This document shows positions 26,231-38,491 of a stretch of DNA of 64,000 bases, one piece after another. How positions within the stretch are numbered: the stretch's first letter is position 1; each line of letters begins with the position of its first letter. The position numbers and the translations under genes were made by a program. The notes beneath the pieces were generated by a model. That model made no database searches. It saw only the letters and a program-made list of their open reading frames with translations, and was not told the DNA's origin. Source of the stretch: Leptobrachium leishanense (Eukaryota; Chordata; Amphibia; Anura; Megophryidae); contig CM019069.1 of assembly GCA_009667805.1 (NCBI GenBank), positions 61,187,422 through 61,251,421 of the forward strand. Reading direction: 5' to 3'.

Positions 26231-27246
26231 GCAACGGTCAGCAACCATGGCCGTCCAGATGTTTTGGAGCTACATTTCCCATGAGACTCAGCCAGGCTAA
26301 TGAGTGGTTGAGCAAGGAAAAGCTGTATCCCTGGCGCCACCTAGAGGCAGTTTCAATAACCAAAACAAATTGTAAGGAAATTAAATGTATATTTATTTAT
26401 TTATAAAGGATTTTTACCAGGAAGGATACATTGAGATTTCTCTCGTTTTCAAGTATATAAGAAATAAAACAATTTATAGTGGAAGCAACAACCGTAATGA
26501 AAATGCACAATAATTGACGTTGTGGACGTAAGTTCAAGTCTTTTTGTTGAATCAGCAGCTGTCTCTCTCCATTTGGTGGTATATCCAAAACCCACCGACA
26601 GTACATAAAAAAAGGGGGATAGATGGCAGAATTAGCACTTCCTTCAACAGTGGTCCCTTTCTAATTCTTTTTATCTTCTTTTGTCATAAACTTGTATATA
26701 CCTTAAATAAAACAGAAAGGTGCCATAGTGTAGCAAATTGAGTTACATATGGATGATTGAAGAAAAAGAAAAAGGAATGCACTCACATTTTTCGGTGTCT
26801 AGAATCAGACACCAGATATAATCAGCAACCGGTGATATTATGGGGGGCACCGGATCTCCCATACAGCCATCAATATATATCCTGGTTTTGTATGGAGCGA
26901 AAAGGATATTGATGGCTGTATGAGAGAACAGGTGCCCCCCATAATATCACTGGTTGCTGATTACATCTGGTGTCTGATTCTAGACACTGAAAAATGTGAG
27001 TGCGTTCCTTCTTCTTTTTCTTCAATCATCCATATGTAACTCAATTTGCTACACTATGGCACTTTTCTGTTTTTTTGAGGTATATACAAGTTTATGACGA
27101 AAGAAGATAAAAATAATTAGAAAGGGACCACTGTTGAAGGAAGCACTGATTCTGCCTTCTATCCCCCTTTTTTAATGAGTGGTTGAGCATCATGGGAGTT
27201 GTACTTCCTTAACATCTAGAGGGCCAAGGTTGCCGACCCCTGGTTT
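26231..27246. repeat. GGTCAGCAACCATGG MITE split by an inverted-repeat insert
   Basis: The left part has ggtcagcaaccatggccgtccagatgttttgg in short blocks and the right part has ccaaggttgccgaccc, which are inverted ends of a roughly 140-bp element. A relative, or half of one, occurs at 32800-32886. Its centre is interrupted by the insertion 26315-27172. Confidence 0.6.
26315..27172. mobile_element. 858-bp insert, mostly a long inverted repeat, with 17-bp direct repeats
   Basis: The insert is flanked by identical TAATGAGTGGTTGAGCA (26298-26314 and 27173-27189). From about 26607 to 27172 it is a giant palindrome with arms of about 280 bp: gggggatagatggcagaatt at the left pairs with the sequence before ccccctttttt at the right, centred near 26885. 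The 26399-26453 stretch repeats a segment of 19376-19430. A 17-bp duplication suggests target-primed retrotransposition or breakage repair rather than a cut-and-paste element. Confidence 0.65.
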
Positions 27247-27454
27247 ATGGCTATCTATACCAATTTCTTGCTGTTCTATTTTATATATGGGGCTCAGTGG
27301 TGAACTACCTGGGCCTGGCATCCTCTCCTGACCTTGAGTTTGAGTGCACTAATTATCTGTTTGAGCACCCTGCTCTCATTATCTTCACGGTGGCCTCCTC
27401 TCCACAACCTATTTTTTCACTGCATAACCCTGCACATACATAATGTTTCCAGAA

Positions 27455-27960
27455 ATTAGCTTAACGTCGGGAAACGCTATTTCGTACATACTTGTCTCTA
27501 CTGTAAATTAGTGTCTCCTATACTTTATATACCTTATATGAGGCAATAATTTGCACCTGAGACTAGAAGAACACACTATTCCATGGTAGCTCAATCTTCT
27601 TGATCAGTGCTGGTAATTCTCAAAAAAATACTGTTTCCTAAAAGCTGTTAAGTGATTCTGCAGCGTGATCTGCCGCTTCCTCTCACTGTGAGTAGTGGGA
27701 GACTGGGAACAAATAGCTCCCAGTCTCCCTCTGCGATTCATCTGTGGTTCCTGCATGATCCTGCAAGTAGAGATCAAGGCTGGGATGTGCTGGGTTCCAT
27801 GGAGGCCTGGACTACAGGACCTGATACAAGTGGCGGCACAGCGCTGCTGCAGGTATAAGTCTGCACCTTCGTTTTCTTCTGAGGTCAGAATTTTTTCATT
27901 TATCATCTCCTTTCTTGCGCCAGCCAGGGAATGGGGCCCCAAATATTTTCATCCCTATTA
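27455..27960. repeat. Interspersed repeat family R, copy
   Basis: Contains ctgtaaattagtgtctccta, ttaagtgattctgcagcgtg, gcttcctctcactgtgag and the short inverted pair ggagactggga / tcccagtctcc. Related to the 17695, 20205 and 58380 copies. No exon seen. Confidence 0.5.
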
Positions 27961-28069
27961 GATGTGGTTACTAGGTAACCGATACAATTTTTTTATGCCG
28001 TACCACTTGTAAAGAAAGTTATTCTCAGTCGACATTAGCTATTCCGTACCTAATATTTATGGTCAAACA

Positions 28070-28480
28070 GTGACCTGCGCCTAGCTTCTCCCCGCATCAC
28101 CTCTTCCCATGATAGACTGCAGGATTTCTCACGCGCAGCCCCCACTCTCTGGAACGCTCTCCCTCGTACTGTCAGACTTTCCCCTAACTTCTCTTCCTTC
28201 AAACGCTCCCTGAAAACATTCCTATTTAGGGAAGCCTACCACCCAACTCACTGACGCAACCATCAATCAGTCTCACTTTACAGTCCTCTCCTCCTGTTTC
28301 CAACCCCAACCCTCCTAGATTGTGAGTTCCTACGGGAATAGGGCCCTCATCTCCTCCTGTACTGTTTGTCAAATGTTGTTCAATGTATTGTATTGTAACC
28401 CTGTCTATACTGTGCCTATTGTACAGCGCTGCGGAATATGCTGGCGCTTTATAAATAAAGAATAATAATAATAATAATAA
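28070..28480 (+). mobile_element. L2-like LINE 3' end with (AAT)n tail
   Basis: Contains the conserved end-of-ORF2 phrase (cccactctctggaacgctct, then ttcaaacgctccctgaaaac) and the 3' UTR phrase attgtacagcgctgcggaat followed by gcgctttataaataaa, ending in (aat)n at about 28458-28480. The same 3' layout ends the L2 copy at 38909. Confidence 0.8.
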
Positions 28481-28568
28481 TGATGGGTAATTCATTATTG
28501 ATAGCGTTTACAGGCAGTGGATGACGGTCACAAAAACTATACAAGTGTTTTCATTATTATTTTCTCAC

Positions 28569-28719
28569 CTTCATCTTTGTCTGTCCCACACCTGTCTTTT
28601 AGATTAACCATGTTGGCATATTTCCTTCGCGCAGTCTCAAAGTTATAATTATTTATTATGACGCACACTCCATGTGGACTTTTACTCATTTCATAAATGT
28701 TTTGAAGGGTACTGTGGTC
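28569..28719 (-). CDS. CASP8: Caspase-8, large-subunit N-terminal exon
   Basis: Acceptor TTTTCTGTAG before 28719, donor GTGAGA after 28569; 151 nt, phase 0 to phase 1. It reads DHSTLQNIYEMSKSPHGVCV, then IINNYNFETARRKYANMV and ends DRCGTDKDE. This is the first beta strand and loop of the p20 fold, with the family motif G-x-C-x-IINN-x-NF and the substrate-binding arginine region DR-GT. It joins exactly to the linker exon upstream and the catalytic exon downstream. Confidence 0.93.
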
Positions 28720-29038
28720 CTACAGAAAATTAATAAAAAAGAGGAACCGTAAGCTCAACTTACTATTATTTTCTATTGCATACATATGATGGGGAGTACT
28801 GATGTGCCCAGCAAATGCTTTATATGATCATGTCTAGTGGCTAAATTCCCATCGTTCTACAAAGACAAGAATTTTTAAAGCTATATTATTGAGTAGCGCA
28901 CTGCACTTTATATTAAATGGTGTCAGCTGCAGAATGAAGAATGCATGTTCAGGTCGAGTACAGTCGTTTCATTGTGGACATATACTTACTGTATATATTA
29001 AAATTGCAATGTGATTTTATTTTATATATATATATATA

Positions 29039-29376
29039 TTGTGGTGGAGGGCAAAAAATTTGATTAAAAGCCTCTGTACTGCAAACTATAAAGTTTATTA
29101 TTGCAGAAGACATATATGTCATCTAGTATGGCATGGCATTGATTGAAGGGTTCTGTGGGAAAGCAGACCCAGGATGCAAAACTGGGAAATTGCAGATGTC
29201 ATTTGCATGTCTTACCCAGAATTCTGTGCTGCATATGGGGAATGTAGCACATGAACTCTGTGATGCAGTTTTTTGAATAGCTGTGATGTGTAAATGGCCT
29301 CTGCAATAATGCAATAATAAACATAACTATTTATAGCGTGGAGGCTTTTTATCTCACTTTTTGTCCTCCACCACAA
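29039..29376. repeat. TTGTGGTGGAGG MITE
   Basis: A 338-bp element with inverted ends TTGTGGTGGAGGGCAAAAA and its complement, and further paired sequence (aaaagcctc / gaggcttttt; tttattattgcagaag / cttctgcaataat-like). TSD not clear. It lies in a CASP8 intron next to a TA microsatellite. Confidence 0.7.
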
Positions 29377-29487
29377 CCCTTGTAAGCACTTATATATAAA
29401 CATGTAACAGTTTGTTTAAGAAGCACTGAAATTCCCGTGCTTTCTGAATATCCCTATATTAAATACCGTAGATTATTCATGCATTAC

Positions 29488-29564
29488 CCTTGACGGTTCG
29501 TCAGAATGGCTTTGGTTTCTATGCAAAATGGCATGGCATTCAGGATTCAGACATTTCCGTTGAT
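29488..29564 (-). CDS. CASP8: Caspase-8, linker exon between DED2 and protease
   Basis: Acceptor TTTCTGTTTCTTAG before 29564, donor GTAATG after 29488; 77 nt, phase 1 in and phase 0 out. It encodes about 26 residues, reading DQRKCLNPECHAILHRNQ and ending SDEPSR, poorly conserved as expected for the caspase-8 prodomain linker. It was found by requiring a phase 1 to phase 0 exon between 39308 and 28719, and it fits without remainder. The stretch lacks a track-length open frame and has no other supporting evidence than splice sites and phase, so it is slightly less certain than the others. Confidence 0.8.
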
Positions 29565-29831
29565 CTAAGAAACAGAAATTAATGCGCCATCAGGAACACT
29601 GTATCCTCGTAACAGATATATATATATATGTATATGTATTGCTTTTGAGAGCTGAAGTAGAGAGGTCAGCTCTGGAAAGCCTGTCCTTTAAATACTACAG
29701 TAGTTCAAATAACCGAGGGACAGGTGTGTGTGTGTGTATCAGGTAGCAGCACTACAGACACACGGTAACTTGTTTTATCATTGTATCAAGGATCTGGCAT
29801 CCACAATATTACGGTTTCAAGGTGGAGTGCT

Positions 29832-29877
29832 GATATATATATATATATATATATACAGTAAATATATATATAATGTT
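29832..29877. repeat. TA microsatellite
   Basis: Two runs of (TA)n at 29832-29855 and 29862-29872. The second supplied the target site duplication of the retroelement that follows. Confidence 0.85.
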
Positions 29878-30029
29878 GTTTTTTTTTGTTATAGTCAAAG
29901 ATTTTTATTTTGGAAAACCATGAGCATAACATAAGGCCTCGAAGGGCCAAATGATCAAAAGTGGCCGCGCAGGGCCGAAACATGTCGTCAGGAAAACATC
30001 AAACAATAATAAGTATAAAAGTCGTCTAA

Positions 30030-30478
30030 GGCTAGGGTCAGACGAGCGTGATTTCTACGGACTGTACGTCCGTGCACACGGACGTACGTCAGTACGGAAG
30101 ACACAGTAGTGGCCACACAGTCCGTTTTTTTTCACTGACGTATATTTTGACGGATGTAGGAGGGAAAATAAATTAAAAAGCAAAACCATTTTGTCCGTGA
30201 AATATGCTGGACGTATAAATGCAGTCCGTCTGACCACGTTCCATCACTCACACACAAAGCTATGCAGACGTTGCGGACGCAGCGCACTTTGTGCGGCCGT
30301 TCTAGGGGTTGTACGTTCTTGCCTGCCTTGCGTCCGTTTGCCCCGGACGCACAACGGCCGCAGTTCAGTGCGGTCGTACTTCATGTGTCAGGCTCCAATG
30401 GACTTTCTTTCATGCTATCACGGATGTACTTTTAGGCGCAATCACGGACGTGAACACTACGCTCGTCTGACCCCAGCC
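30030..30478. repeat. GGCTAGGGTCAGACG MITE, subfamily B
   Basis: A 449-bp copy flanked by TAA on both sides, inserted in the 3' part of the retroelement 29878-39234. Nearly the same sequence as 24576-25023. Confidence 0.88.
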
Positions 30479-31977
30479 TAAGAACAGCAATGCGTTAGCT
30501 AAAAACATCCCCAAACGGAGGTCTCAGCAAGGTAGAAAAACTCCTCATGTGAAAAATGTGGGGGAATATAGGGGGGGGGGAAACCCCTCTGAGAGCAAAA
30601 TATGCATTGCTAAAGATAAAAACCAATAATCAAAACGAAGTAAGGGAAGGAGGGGAAGAAATGGAGGGGGGAAGAAAAACGGCAAAGGCCAGTACTGTGC
30701 CGACCCTGGCAGAGTCCCGAATGGCCATAAGACCTCGGGAGGAGGCCATAGGGGGTAATTGGCACCAGGCCTGGGTGCCCGGGGGGCTAGCTAGGCACCA
30801 GCCTGCAGCTGCACCCCTCTAGGCATCCCAGAGAAGCCAAAAGAAACAAAAACGGTGGGGGGGGCACCAAAGAGAGAGGGGTTGCAAGTAGGGATGAGCC
30901 GAACACCCCCAAGTTCGGTTCGCATTCGAACTCGAACTTTCCAAATGTTCCAAACTCGAACTCAATACAAGTCAATGGGGCTGAAAATTCGTTTTTTAGA
31001 GTGCCCTCCAAGAGGGCATATATGCTAGATATTTGCCATAAAAGGTGTATGGGGGTCCAGGTAGTGCCCTGGGGGACAGGAAACAAGGACAAAAAGTTTA
31101 AAAAAAACGTTTTTAAAGGGACAGTGAGTTTTCCATGAAATAAGGGTTAAAAATAAAAATGAAAAATTCCTTCAAATATCGTGCCTAGGAGGTCCCCATA
31201 ACCTGCCCGTGAAGTGGCGGATTTCTAGGATGTATAGAAACATGTAAAACCCCAAAAAAATGACATTTCAAATGACGGTAAATGCTTTTCCTTTAATCTA
31301 TCCATAAACAACTGCTTGGGGCGGCAGTCTGTAAGAAAAGAGGAGACATTTTCAGACACGCAGAAAAAGTTTAGTGATTTTTTGGCTATATTATTGTGAA
31401 ACTTATGCAGGCTTTGGATGAAAGTAACAATAGGTGCTTTAAAATTGGGCCTTTAGCGTCGGCAACAGTGCCGTCACACAGTAACCCCTCTGAGGATATG
31501 AATCTGGTACAGGCGTCAGTGGCAGTGCACCCAAATATTGTGCCTTTGGTGCCAGGCCAGCAAGTGCCATCATACAGTAACCCCTCTGTGGTATTGTGGA
31601 AGAGTGCAGGGGTGGACCATGCGGTCAGGGCCGGTGCTAGACTATTTTGCGCCCTAGGCAAGACCAGCTACTTGCACCCCCCAAAAAAAAAAAAAAATAC
31701 ACAACATGAAACTGCTAAATTTCTTTTTATTTAAGAATAAAGTTTGAAAAGCACCAATAGTAAAAGGTAAAATAAATATAAATAAACTGAATTAAACCAT
31801 TTTAAATTAACTCTATTAAACAAATTAAAATTAACTGTATTGAACAAATATAAATTAACGAAAAAAAAATAAGAGTTGTCACGTAAGTTTCAATTTCAGA
31901 CACATCAAAATTTCACTTTGCGTGCCTTATCCTTTGCAAAGTTTTATCATGCGTATATATATTTGTTTTGATGATTC

Positions 31978-32781
31978 TCAGTTCGGCGACCCTGCGGTGT
32001 ATTCAGCAAGCACCACAGGTTTCCCCGAATTGCAGGGAAAGGTGGCCGCAAACCCGCCGAAAACTAACCGCAAAACCCGGCGAATGCACGCCGAAAACCC
32101 GCAAAAACATCTAGATTAAACCACTGGAAAAAGCCGAGCAGGAGGCGATCACACGCAGCGAAGCTGCCGGAAAAAGCCGACACCGTTATTTACACCGCAA
32201 CGAATGGAGTGAATAAGTTAGCAAAACAGTTTGCTTGAATGTTTGAAAAGTGAAACGCTGTTTGCAAAGAAACTACTGAGCGAAAATGTCTGAAATTTAC
32301 ATATGAGATCCAGGGAATGATAATAAAAAGGGCTGTTACAGAAAAAATAAGTAAAAAAAAAACAAAACAGGAAAATGCTTAAAGTATCCTAAAAAAAAAT
32401 CTATAAATACACTTTTTACTGCAGAATTTTATAATAACGGTTTATTAGATATTGAATTAAAACGGGAATATTTTTAACATTGAAGCCTATGGGATTCGCC
32501 TGAATAAACTTGCCGAATGAAACCACCGAACAGCAGGGCATTTCGGGAACCTTTCACTGCTGGTTTTTGTTCTCTGAATAGCCGAGGGCAGTGCTTTTTT
32601 ATGGGGATTTCACTGCCCTCGAACAGGCACCGAACAGGCACCGTATGTGCAAGCAATTCGCCAGGATTTGGTGAATTGCCTGCTCTCTGGATAGCCGAAT
32701 GGCCAGGAAAGGTAACCGAACGCTGATTTTCAGCGTTCGGTTACCTTTCTCCAGCCATTCGGATCTCTTTGGATAAACCTG
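31978..32781. repeat. MITE family Q, truncated, reverse orientation
   Basis: Starts ttcggcgaccctgcggtgta and ends ggatctctttggataaacctg, which are the complements of the right and left parts of the family Q elements at 13039, 45471 and 60334. The outer TIR is missing at 31978. A further small piece (aattcaatatctaataaacc) is at 33718-33800. Confidence 0.75.
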
Positions 32782-32905
32782 TATGTTTATAATTCAGAGG
32801 TGCAGCAACCTTGGCCATCCATTTGTTTTTGAACTACATTTCCCATGAGTCTCGACTAACCCAATTAGTGGCTGAGTATTATGGCCGATTGTGTTTTATG
32901 ACTAT

Positions 32906-33440
32906 CAGGGTTATTCAGAGAGAGGTGACCTCAGGAGAATGACTGAAGAAGTGAAAATTCTAGGTCAAAATAGCCAAACCAGAAAAATTCTCCCATTTAT
33001 CTCACTTTCCAAATCGGCTATTTGGTCCAGATTGTTCTCTTTTCCTGCCATTCTCCTGGTTTTCACCTTTCTCTGAACAACCCTGAGAGAGAGGTGAAAG
33101 CCAGGAGAACTGGCAGGACGAAAAGCATAATCTAGACCAAATAGCCGATTTGGAAAGTGAGATAAATGGGAGAATTTTTCTGGTTTGGCTATTTTGACCT
33201 AGAATTTTCTCTTCTCCAGTCATTCTCTTGAGTTTCACCTTTCTCTGAATAACCCTGTCAGGGTTATTCAGAGAGTGGTGAAAAGCAGGAGAATGACTGG
33301 AGAATGGAAAATTCTAGGTCAAAATAGCTGATTTGGAAAGTGAGATAAATGGGAGAATTTTTATGGTTTGGCTATTTTGACCTAGAATTTTCACTTCTCC
33401 AGTTATTCTCCTGCTTTTCACCGCTCTCTGAATAACCCTG
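32906..33440. repeat. Three family P MITEs head to tail
   Basis: Unit 1 is 32906-33085, unit 2 about 33085-33257 and unit 3 33259-33440. Each is a roughly 180-bp palindrome with ends CAGGGTTATTCAGAGAG. Units 1 and 2 share their junction (ccctgagagagaggtg) with no second full left end. Units 2 and 3 are separated by one base. Confidence 0.85.
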
Positions 33441-36400
33441 TGAATGTTTAATCCCGAGGTGAAAAATAACATTGCTTTAGATGTTAAAAGCGGGCAATGA
33501 GGAATTTTTTTTCACACAGCAGTTAAATGCAGCATATTAGATGTTTTAGGAGGGAAATTAACACTTCTCACTCAGAACAGAAGCAGACACCACACACCTT
33601 CATTCTACATACAATGTATCAAATTCATTACACCAGACAAAAAACACCTGGTGTTTACCGTTTGAGAAACACAGGTCATTTAGAGGTGAGAATCTTTGCA
33701 CATACACCTTAGTTTTTAATTCAATATCTAATAAACCGTTGCTTATAATATTCTGCAGTAAAGAGTCTCTTTATTTCTAGATTTTTTAAGTATTTTTTAT
33801 ACTTTTTTCAAAATTTCTTTTTTTTGCGAACTCGAACCGAACACACCCAAAAAGTTCGAAGTTCGCGAACTTTCGAACGACCAAAGTTCGAATCGAACTC
33901 CGAACTAATCGAACCGAACAGCTCATCCTAGTTGCAAGCAAAAAAATAATAATCCCATCTGAGGGGGGGGAGTCATCTGTGAAAACTCACTAAGGGTAGA
34001 GACAATGAGAGCAAAAGACTTTCAAGAATATCAGCCAAGAAAGAAAAAACAAACAAAAAAACCCAGAATTCTCAGCAGGAGTGTTCAGGAAAAAATAAAA
34101 GAAAAGGGTCTCTTCAACCGGCATCCCTGAATGGAAGTTCCCGAACTGCAGGCAGGGTGTCATGCATCAGGCCAGAAGTTGCAGCCCAGATAGGCCCCTC
34201 AACAAGATGTAAGGCCCACTGCTTCAGTAGCGGACGGAGAAAACAGCCTCTGATGTTGACCTTTCGGGCGATAGCCACACCAGCAAAGCCGGGGCGAGAA
34301 TCCCAGGCTGTAACTGCAGCGTGGGTAGCCAAGGGAGGGTACTCCTCTTCCTGGTGCCAGTTAGGATCCCGTGGCCCCATCTGCATCGTGGTCGGTGCTG
34401 CGCGGTCCGACGATCCTTAGTCGACTGCTGCCTCGGGTCCACGCCACAGCTACACTCCATCACAGACGAGGCAGCGGGGAGCAACCGAGATGCCTGGTCA
34501 CCACTCGCTCCTTGCACAGCCAATGGGCCTTCCAGGACCGCACCCCCAATGTCATCGGTGCCTCACCCTGGATCCCCAGCTGCATCCCCCGGGGCATTTA
34601 CTCCAGGGCCTCCATAATGAATCGCCAGGCGCCTCTTGTTAACGTCTGTGCGTTGTCCCCATCTCCAGCAACACATCTTCCAGGCCTGTGAGAATTGCCA
34701 CCAGGTCTACAGCAGGGAAAGCGGCAGAGCCGCGGAACGCCAGGCTGTGTTCACTTCAGCCTCCTCCACCACTCGGACATCCATGACAGCCAGGGGACGT
34801 GGGCCCACCATCCACCCAGCTCTCGGTAGAGTCGTCAGGGACTCGTCAGGAGTCATATGGAGTCGTCAGGAACCCTGGAGCAGGCCTCAAAATGGCCGCC
34901 GGCAGCGCCTTCCTGCAGAGAAACTGCCGGTAAACGCTAGTCTCTGGTCCAGTGGGGGGGAGGGGGCAGAACAGGCCCCGGACGACTCACCCCCGATGGC
35001 AGGCTGTTCCATGATCACAGGTAAGCAGGGCCGGATTTATAATTAGTCAGAGTAGGCGTGTGCCTACAGGCGCCTGCCACAAGGGGGCGCCTTGCTCTGT
35101 GTGTAAAGTTTTTTTAATATTTTTTTACAATTTGCAATAATTTAGATGACTGTATCTCTGGAGCCCTAAGGGCTAGACCGACATATGAGCTATCATTGGA
35201 AAGGTCAGTTTATAGCCTTTCCAGTGATTATATTGGTTATATTCCAGGTTATATTTATGTAAAAATAAAATATCTATTAAAATAATATTTTATTGATTTT
35301 TTTTCTACCACGGCAGTATTATTCTCAATTATTATAGTTCACAATTATAAAGTGAACAGTCATGCTGCACTAACTCACCTCATTTACCATACTGCCAGCA
35401 AGTGTGTATCTGGAAGCAACACATTGTTTAATTCACAACCTAGACCGTGGCGCTGCAGTGAGGAGAGACGGGGGACTTTGGAACCTGCATCCCTGAATTG
35501 TACACCGCACAAGGTTAAGTGAGGTGTTATTGGAAAGGTCAGAGTCTAATCTTTACTATGATACCAAACATGACCATGTAATTTGTAAAAGTATGGGCGC
35601 GACGCCATTTTTTCTGTATGTATGTATATTATGCTTGTAACACCAGTCCGTCGTTTTGCTGCTGTTCCTCTTTCCATGTTTTTGTTTTTAATCCCAAATG
35701 GGAAGTGTTTGGTGCGTGTATAAATAAAACCCACCATTTCTCTGCCTCTCCTTAGCTGAAAAGCAGCAGGAGGGGCTTGGAGCTGCTCAGTAGAGCGGCT
35801 TTTTGGTTACATTGGTTAGGCACTCACTCTATAAACAGGTGCCTTGAAGTGGCGAGTGAGCTTACGTTGCAATGGCCATTGAAACAAACAAAAACCTCAT
35901 AGTGTTTTGTTGTACATGGAATACATAGAAACGAGCGCAGATGACACTTTTTTTCCTTTTCCTTGTTATGTTTTATACATTAACTGGGCTGTTACTCCTG
36001 GCTGTTGCAGCCGCTCCGGTGAGTATGGACGCGACGCCATTTTTTCTGTATGTATGTAAAAGTAAATGCAAAATATTTTTTTTCTGTTCTACAGCAGAGG
36101 CAATATATGCTTTTACATATGAAACAAATAATGCTGCTGCATTCACTGCCCTCCTCCTTTAACCATTCAAACCCACTGACTCCCCACTGCCCCCTCTTCT
36201 ACTATGTCTTCCTTTTCTCCAGTCTCCGAAGGAGGATGTTACAGAACTTCTCATGTCCTCCTACCCGACCACCTGTCCACTTGATCCTATCGCCACACCT
36301 TATTCGGCCTGTCCTACCAGTTACTGTCTCTGCTTTGACTCATATTTTTAACCTCTCCGTCTCCTCTGGAGTCTACCACTCTGTATTCAAACGTGCTTCG

Positions 36401-36446
36401 ATCACCCCCATTCTAAAAAAAGCCATCTCTTGATCCTACCTCCCAC

Positions 36447-37600
36447 TTGAGCTACTGTCCCATCTCTCTGCTCCCCTTTGCCTCCAAAATCTTAAAACGT
36501 CTGGTCTATAACCAGCTCACCAGTTTTCTTGCTGCTAACTCTCTACTCGATCTACACCAGTCTAGCTTTCCCTCCCAACAATCTACTGAGACTGCTCTGA
36601 CCAAGGTGACTAATGATTTAGCTGCCACTGAAACCATAGGTCACTGCTCTTTCCTTATTCTTCTTGACCTTACCGCTGCATTCGACACTGTTGATCACCC
36701 TCTCCTGCTCCTCAAGCTGCGTCAACTTGGCCTCAGTGACATCACTCTCTCCTGGTCCTCTTCCTATCTCTCGCTTTGCTTCTTCAGTGTCTCCTTCACT
36801 GGTGTCTCTTCACCACTAGTTCCTCTTTCAGTTGGGGTACCTCAAGGCTCTGTTCTGGGTCCCCTACTTTTTCAATCTATACCGCCTCTTTGGACAACCT
36901 CATCTCTTCCTATGGACTCCAAATATCACCTCTATGCTGAGCACACACAAATCTACCTTTCCTCTCTCGATCTCTCTCCTCTGGTGTTGGGCTGTGTTAG
37001 AGCCTGCCTATCGGCTGTCTCCGATTGAATGACTTCCCATTTCCCAAATCTCAACCTCTCGTAAACAGAACTTCTTATCTTCCCTCCCTCTAAAACCTCC
37101 ATTCCTGCACCAATTTCTCTTCAGGTGAATGGCCACCATTACTTCTACCTTTCAGGCTCGTTGCCTCAGGGTCCTCTTAGACTCCAATCTATCCTTTACG
37201 CCTCACATTCAGTCATTAACCAAATCTTGCTACTTCCACCTAAAAACATTGCACACATCCGTCCCTTTCTTAATCCAGACTCTACTAAAATTCTCATCCA
37301 AGCTCTTATTATCTCCTGCCTTGACTACTGTAATCTCCTTCTCTCTGGCCTTAATAGATCCCAGATTCTGCTCTGCAGTCTGTAATGAACGCCTGTGCCA
37401 GACTCATACACCTCACCTCCCGCACCTTTCACAGCTCACCCCTTTGTCAATCTGTACACCGGCTCCCTGTTTCCTTTAGAATCCAATTCATTATACTGGA
37501 GGTCATGTACAAAACTCTCCGTAACCGCGCCCCTGACTACATCTCCTCCCTTATTAGCAGGTACATCCCATCCCGTCCACTTTGCTCTGCCAATGATCTG
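36447..37600 (+). pseudogene. L2-like reverse transcriptase remnant
   Basis: Open pieces at 36447-37028, 37129-37479 and 37385-37600 carry the palm-domain motifs of a non-LTR reverse transcriptase in different frames, followed by the thumb region (CLDYCNLLL). Several frameshifts and a catalytic change (YADD read as YAEH) show decay. These are parts of the LINE at 36146-38909, not a host gene. Confidence 0.85.
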
Positions 37601-37612
37601 ATGCTATCAGTT

Positions 37613-38491
37613 CAGGGGCGTAACTACCAGGGGTGCAGAGGGTGCGCCCGCACCTGGGCCCTTGAGTCCGGGGGGCCCGTACTCGCCTGCCTGGGGCTTG
37701 CCTATAATATATAATTCTTCTTTTAATTTATTTTTTACTTATTTGTGAGCTATACTTTGGAGCTCTGTGATTTATACTGATACACAATGCACATTACTGT
37801 TTTATTGCTGTGGAGCTCTGTGAGATACACATAGTGCAAATTACATAAAAGATGGGATGGACTGAATGTGATACTGTCTGGAGTCAACATTGTGGACCAG
37901 GAGGGGACCAATGCAAGTTAACAGGAGGGGGTATGTCTTTGCCTAGGGTGGGGGGCCCAGTCATGGTTCCTGCAGGTTCTTGCTGTGGATTATGTGCCTG
38001 CTCAAAACCCCACCGAGTCCTGTGAGTTACATTGCTGTGGGTTTTGTGCCTGCTCAAACACCCCAGCATTCACTGTGAGATATATTGCTGTGGATTATGT
38101 GCCTGCTCATACACCCCAGTGCTTCCTGTGAGTTATATTGCTGTGGATTATGTACCTGCTTATACACCCCAGTGCTTCCTGTGAGTTTTATTGCTGTGGA
38201 GCTCTGTGATATGCTCATACACACCGCACATTACAGGGAGTTTTACATCTGTGGAGCTCTGTAATGTGCAGTGTGTCAGGATTACGGGGGGGTGTGCTTT
38301 CAATATGGTGGTGACCTATTTAATGACCAAATTAAAGTAAGTTGAACTAATTAATATAAATGGCGTAGTATCTTTTAGATTTCAGGATAAAAAAAAAGTA
38401 AAAATATGGATCTTTATGGGGGGGGGGGGGTGAGGGGGGCCCCTTCATGGATTCTCGCACCGGGGCCCTCAGGTTTCTAGTTACGCCACTG
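37613..38491. mobile_element. hAT-type element, CAGGGGCGTAACTA ends, 8-bp duplication
   Basis: TATCAGTT is duplicated at 37605-37612 and 38492-38499. Ends are CAGGGGCGTAACTACCAGGG and its imperfect complement ending TAGTTACGCCACTG. 879 bp, non-coding. A degenerate repeat with the phrase gctgtggattatgtgcctgc occurs at 37981-38200. It is the innermost level of the nested block. Confidence 0.85.

Larger units (their letters stand above)
30889..33930. mobile_element. hAT-type element, TAGGGATGAGC ends, 8-bp duplication
   Basis: GTTGCAAG is duplicated at 30881-30888 and 33931-33938. Ends are TAGGGATGAGCCGAACA and GAACAGCTCATCCTA, followed inward by arrays of cgaac and gttcg motifs on both sides. 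It is 3042 bp but has no hAT transposase. The interior is filled by later insertions: a second hAT-like left end (cagggccggtgctagac at 31626), a reversed family Q fragment (31978-32781) and three family P MITEs (32906-33440). Confidence 0.85.

Noticed and set aside
34224..35046. GC-rich open frames of about 100-136 codons on both strands
   Set aside because: No recognised domain, conflicting strands, and they lie inside the A-tailed retroelement; most likely composition.
37613..38491. The open frame reading through 37385-37714 as an RT extension
   Set aside because: It crosses the TSD at 37605 into an unrelated hAT element.
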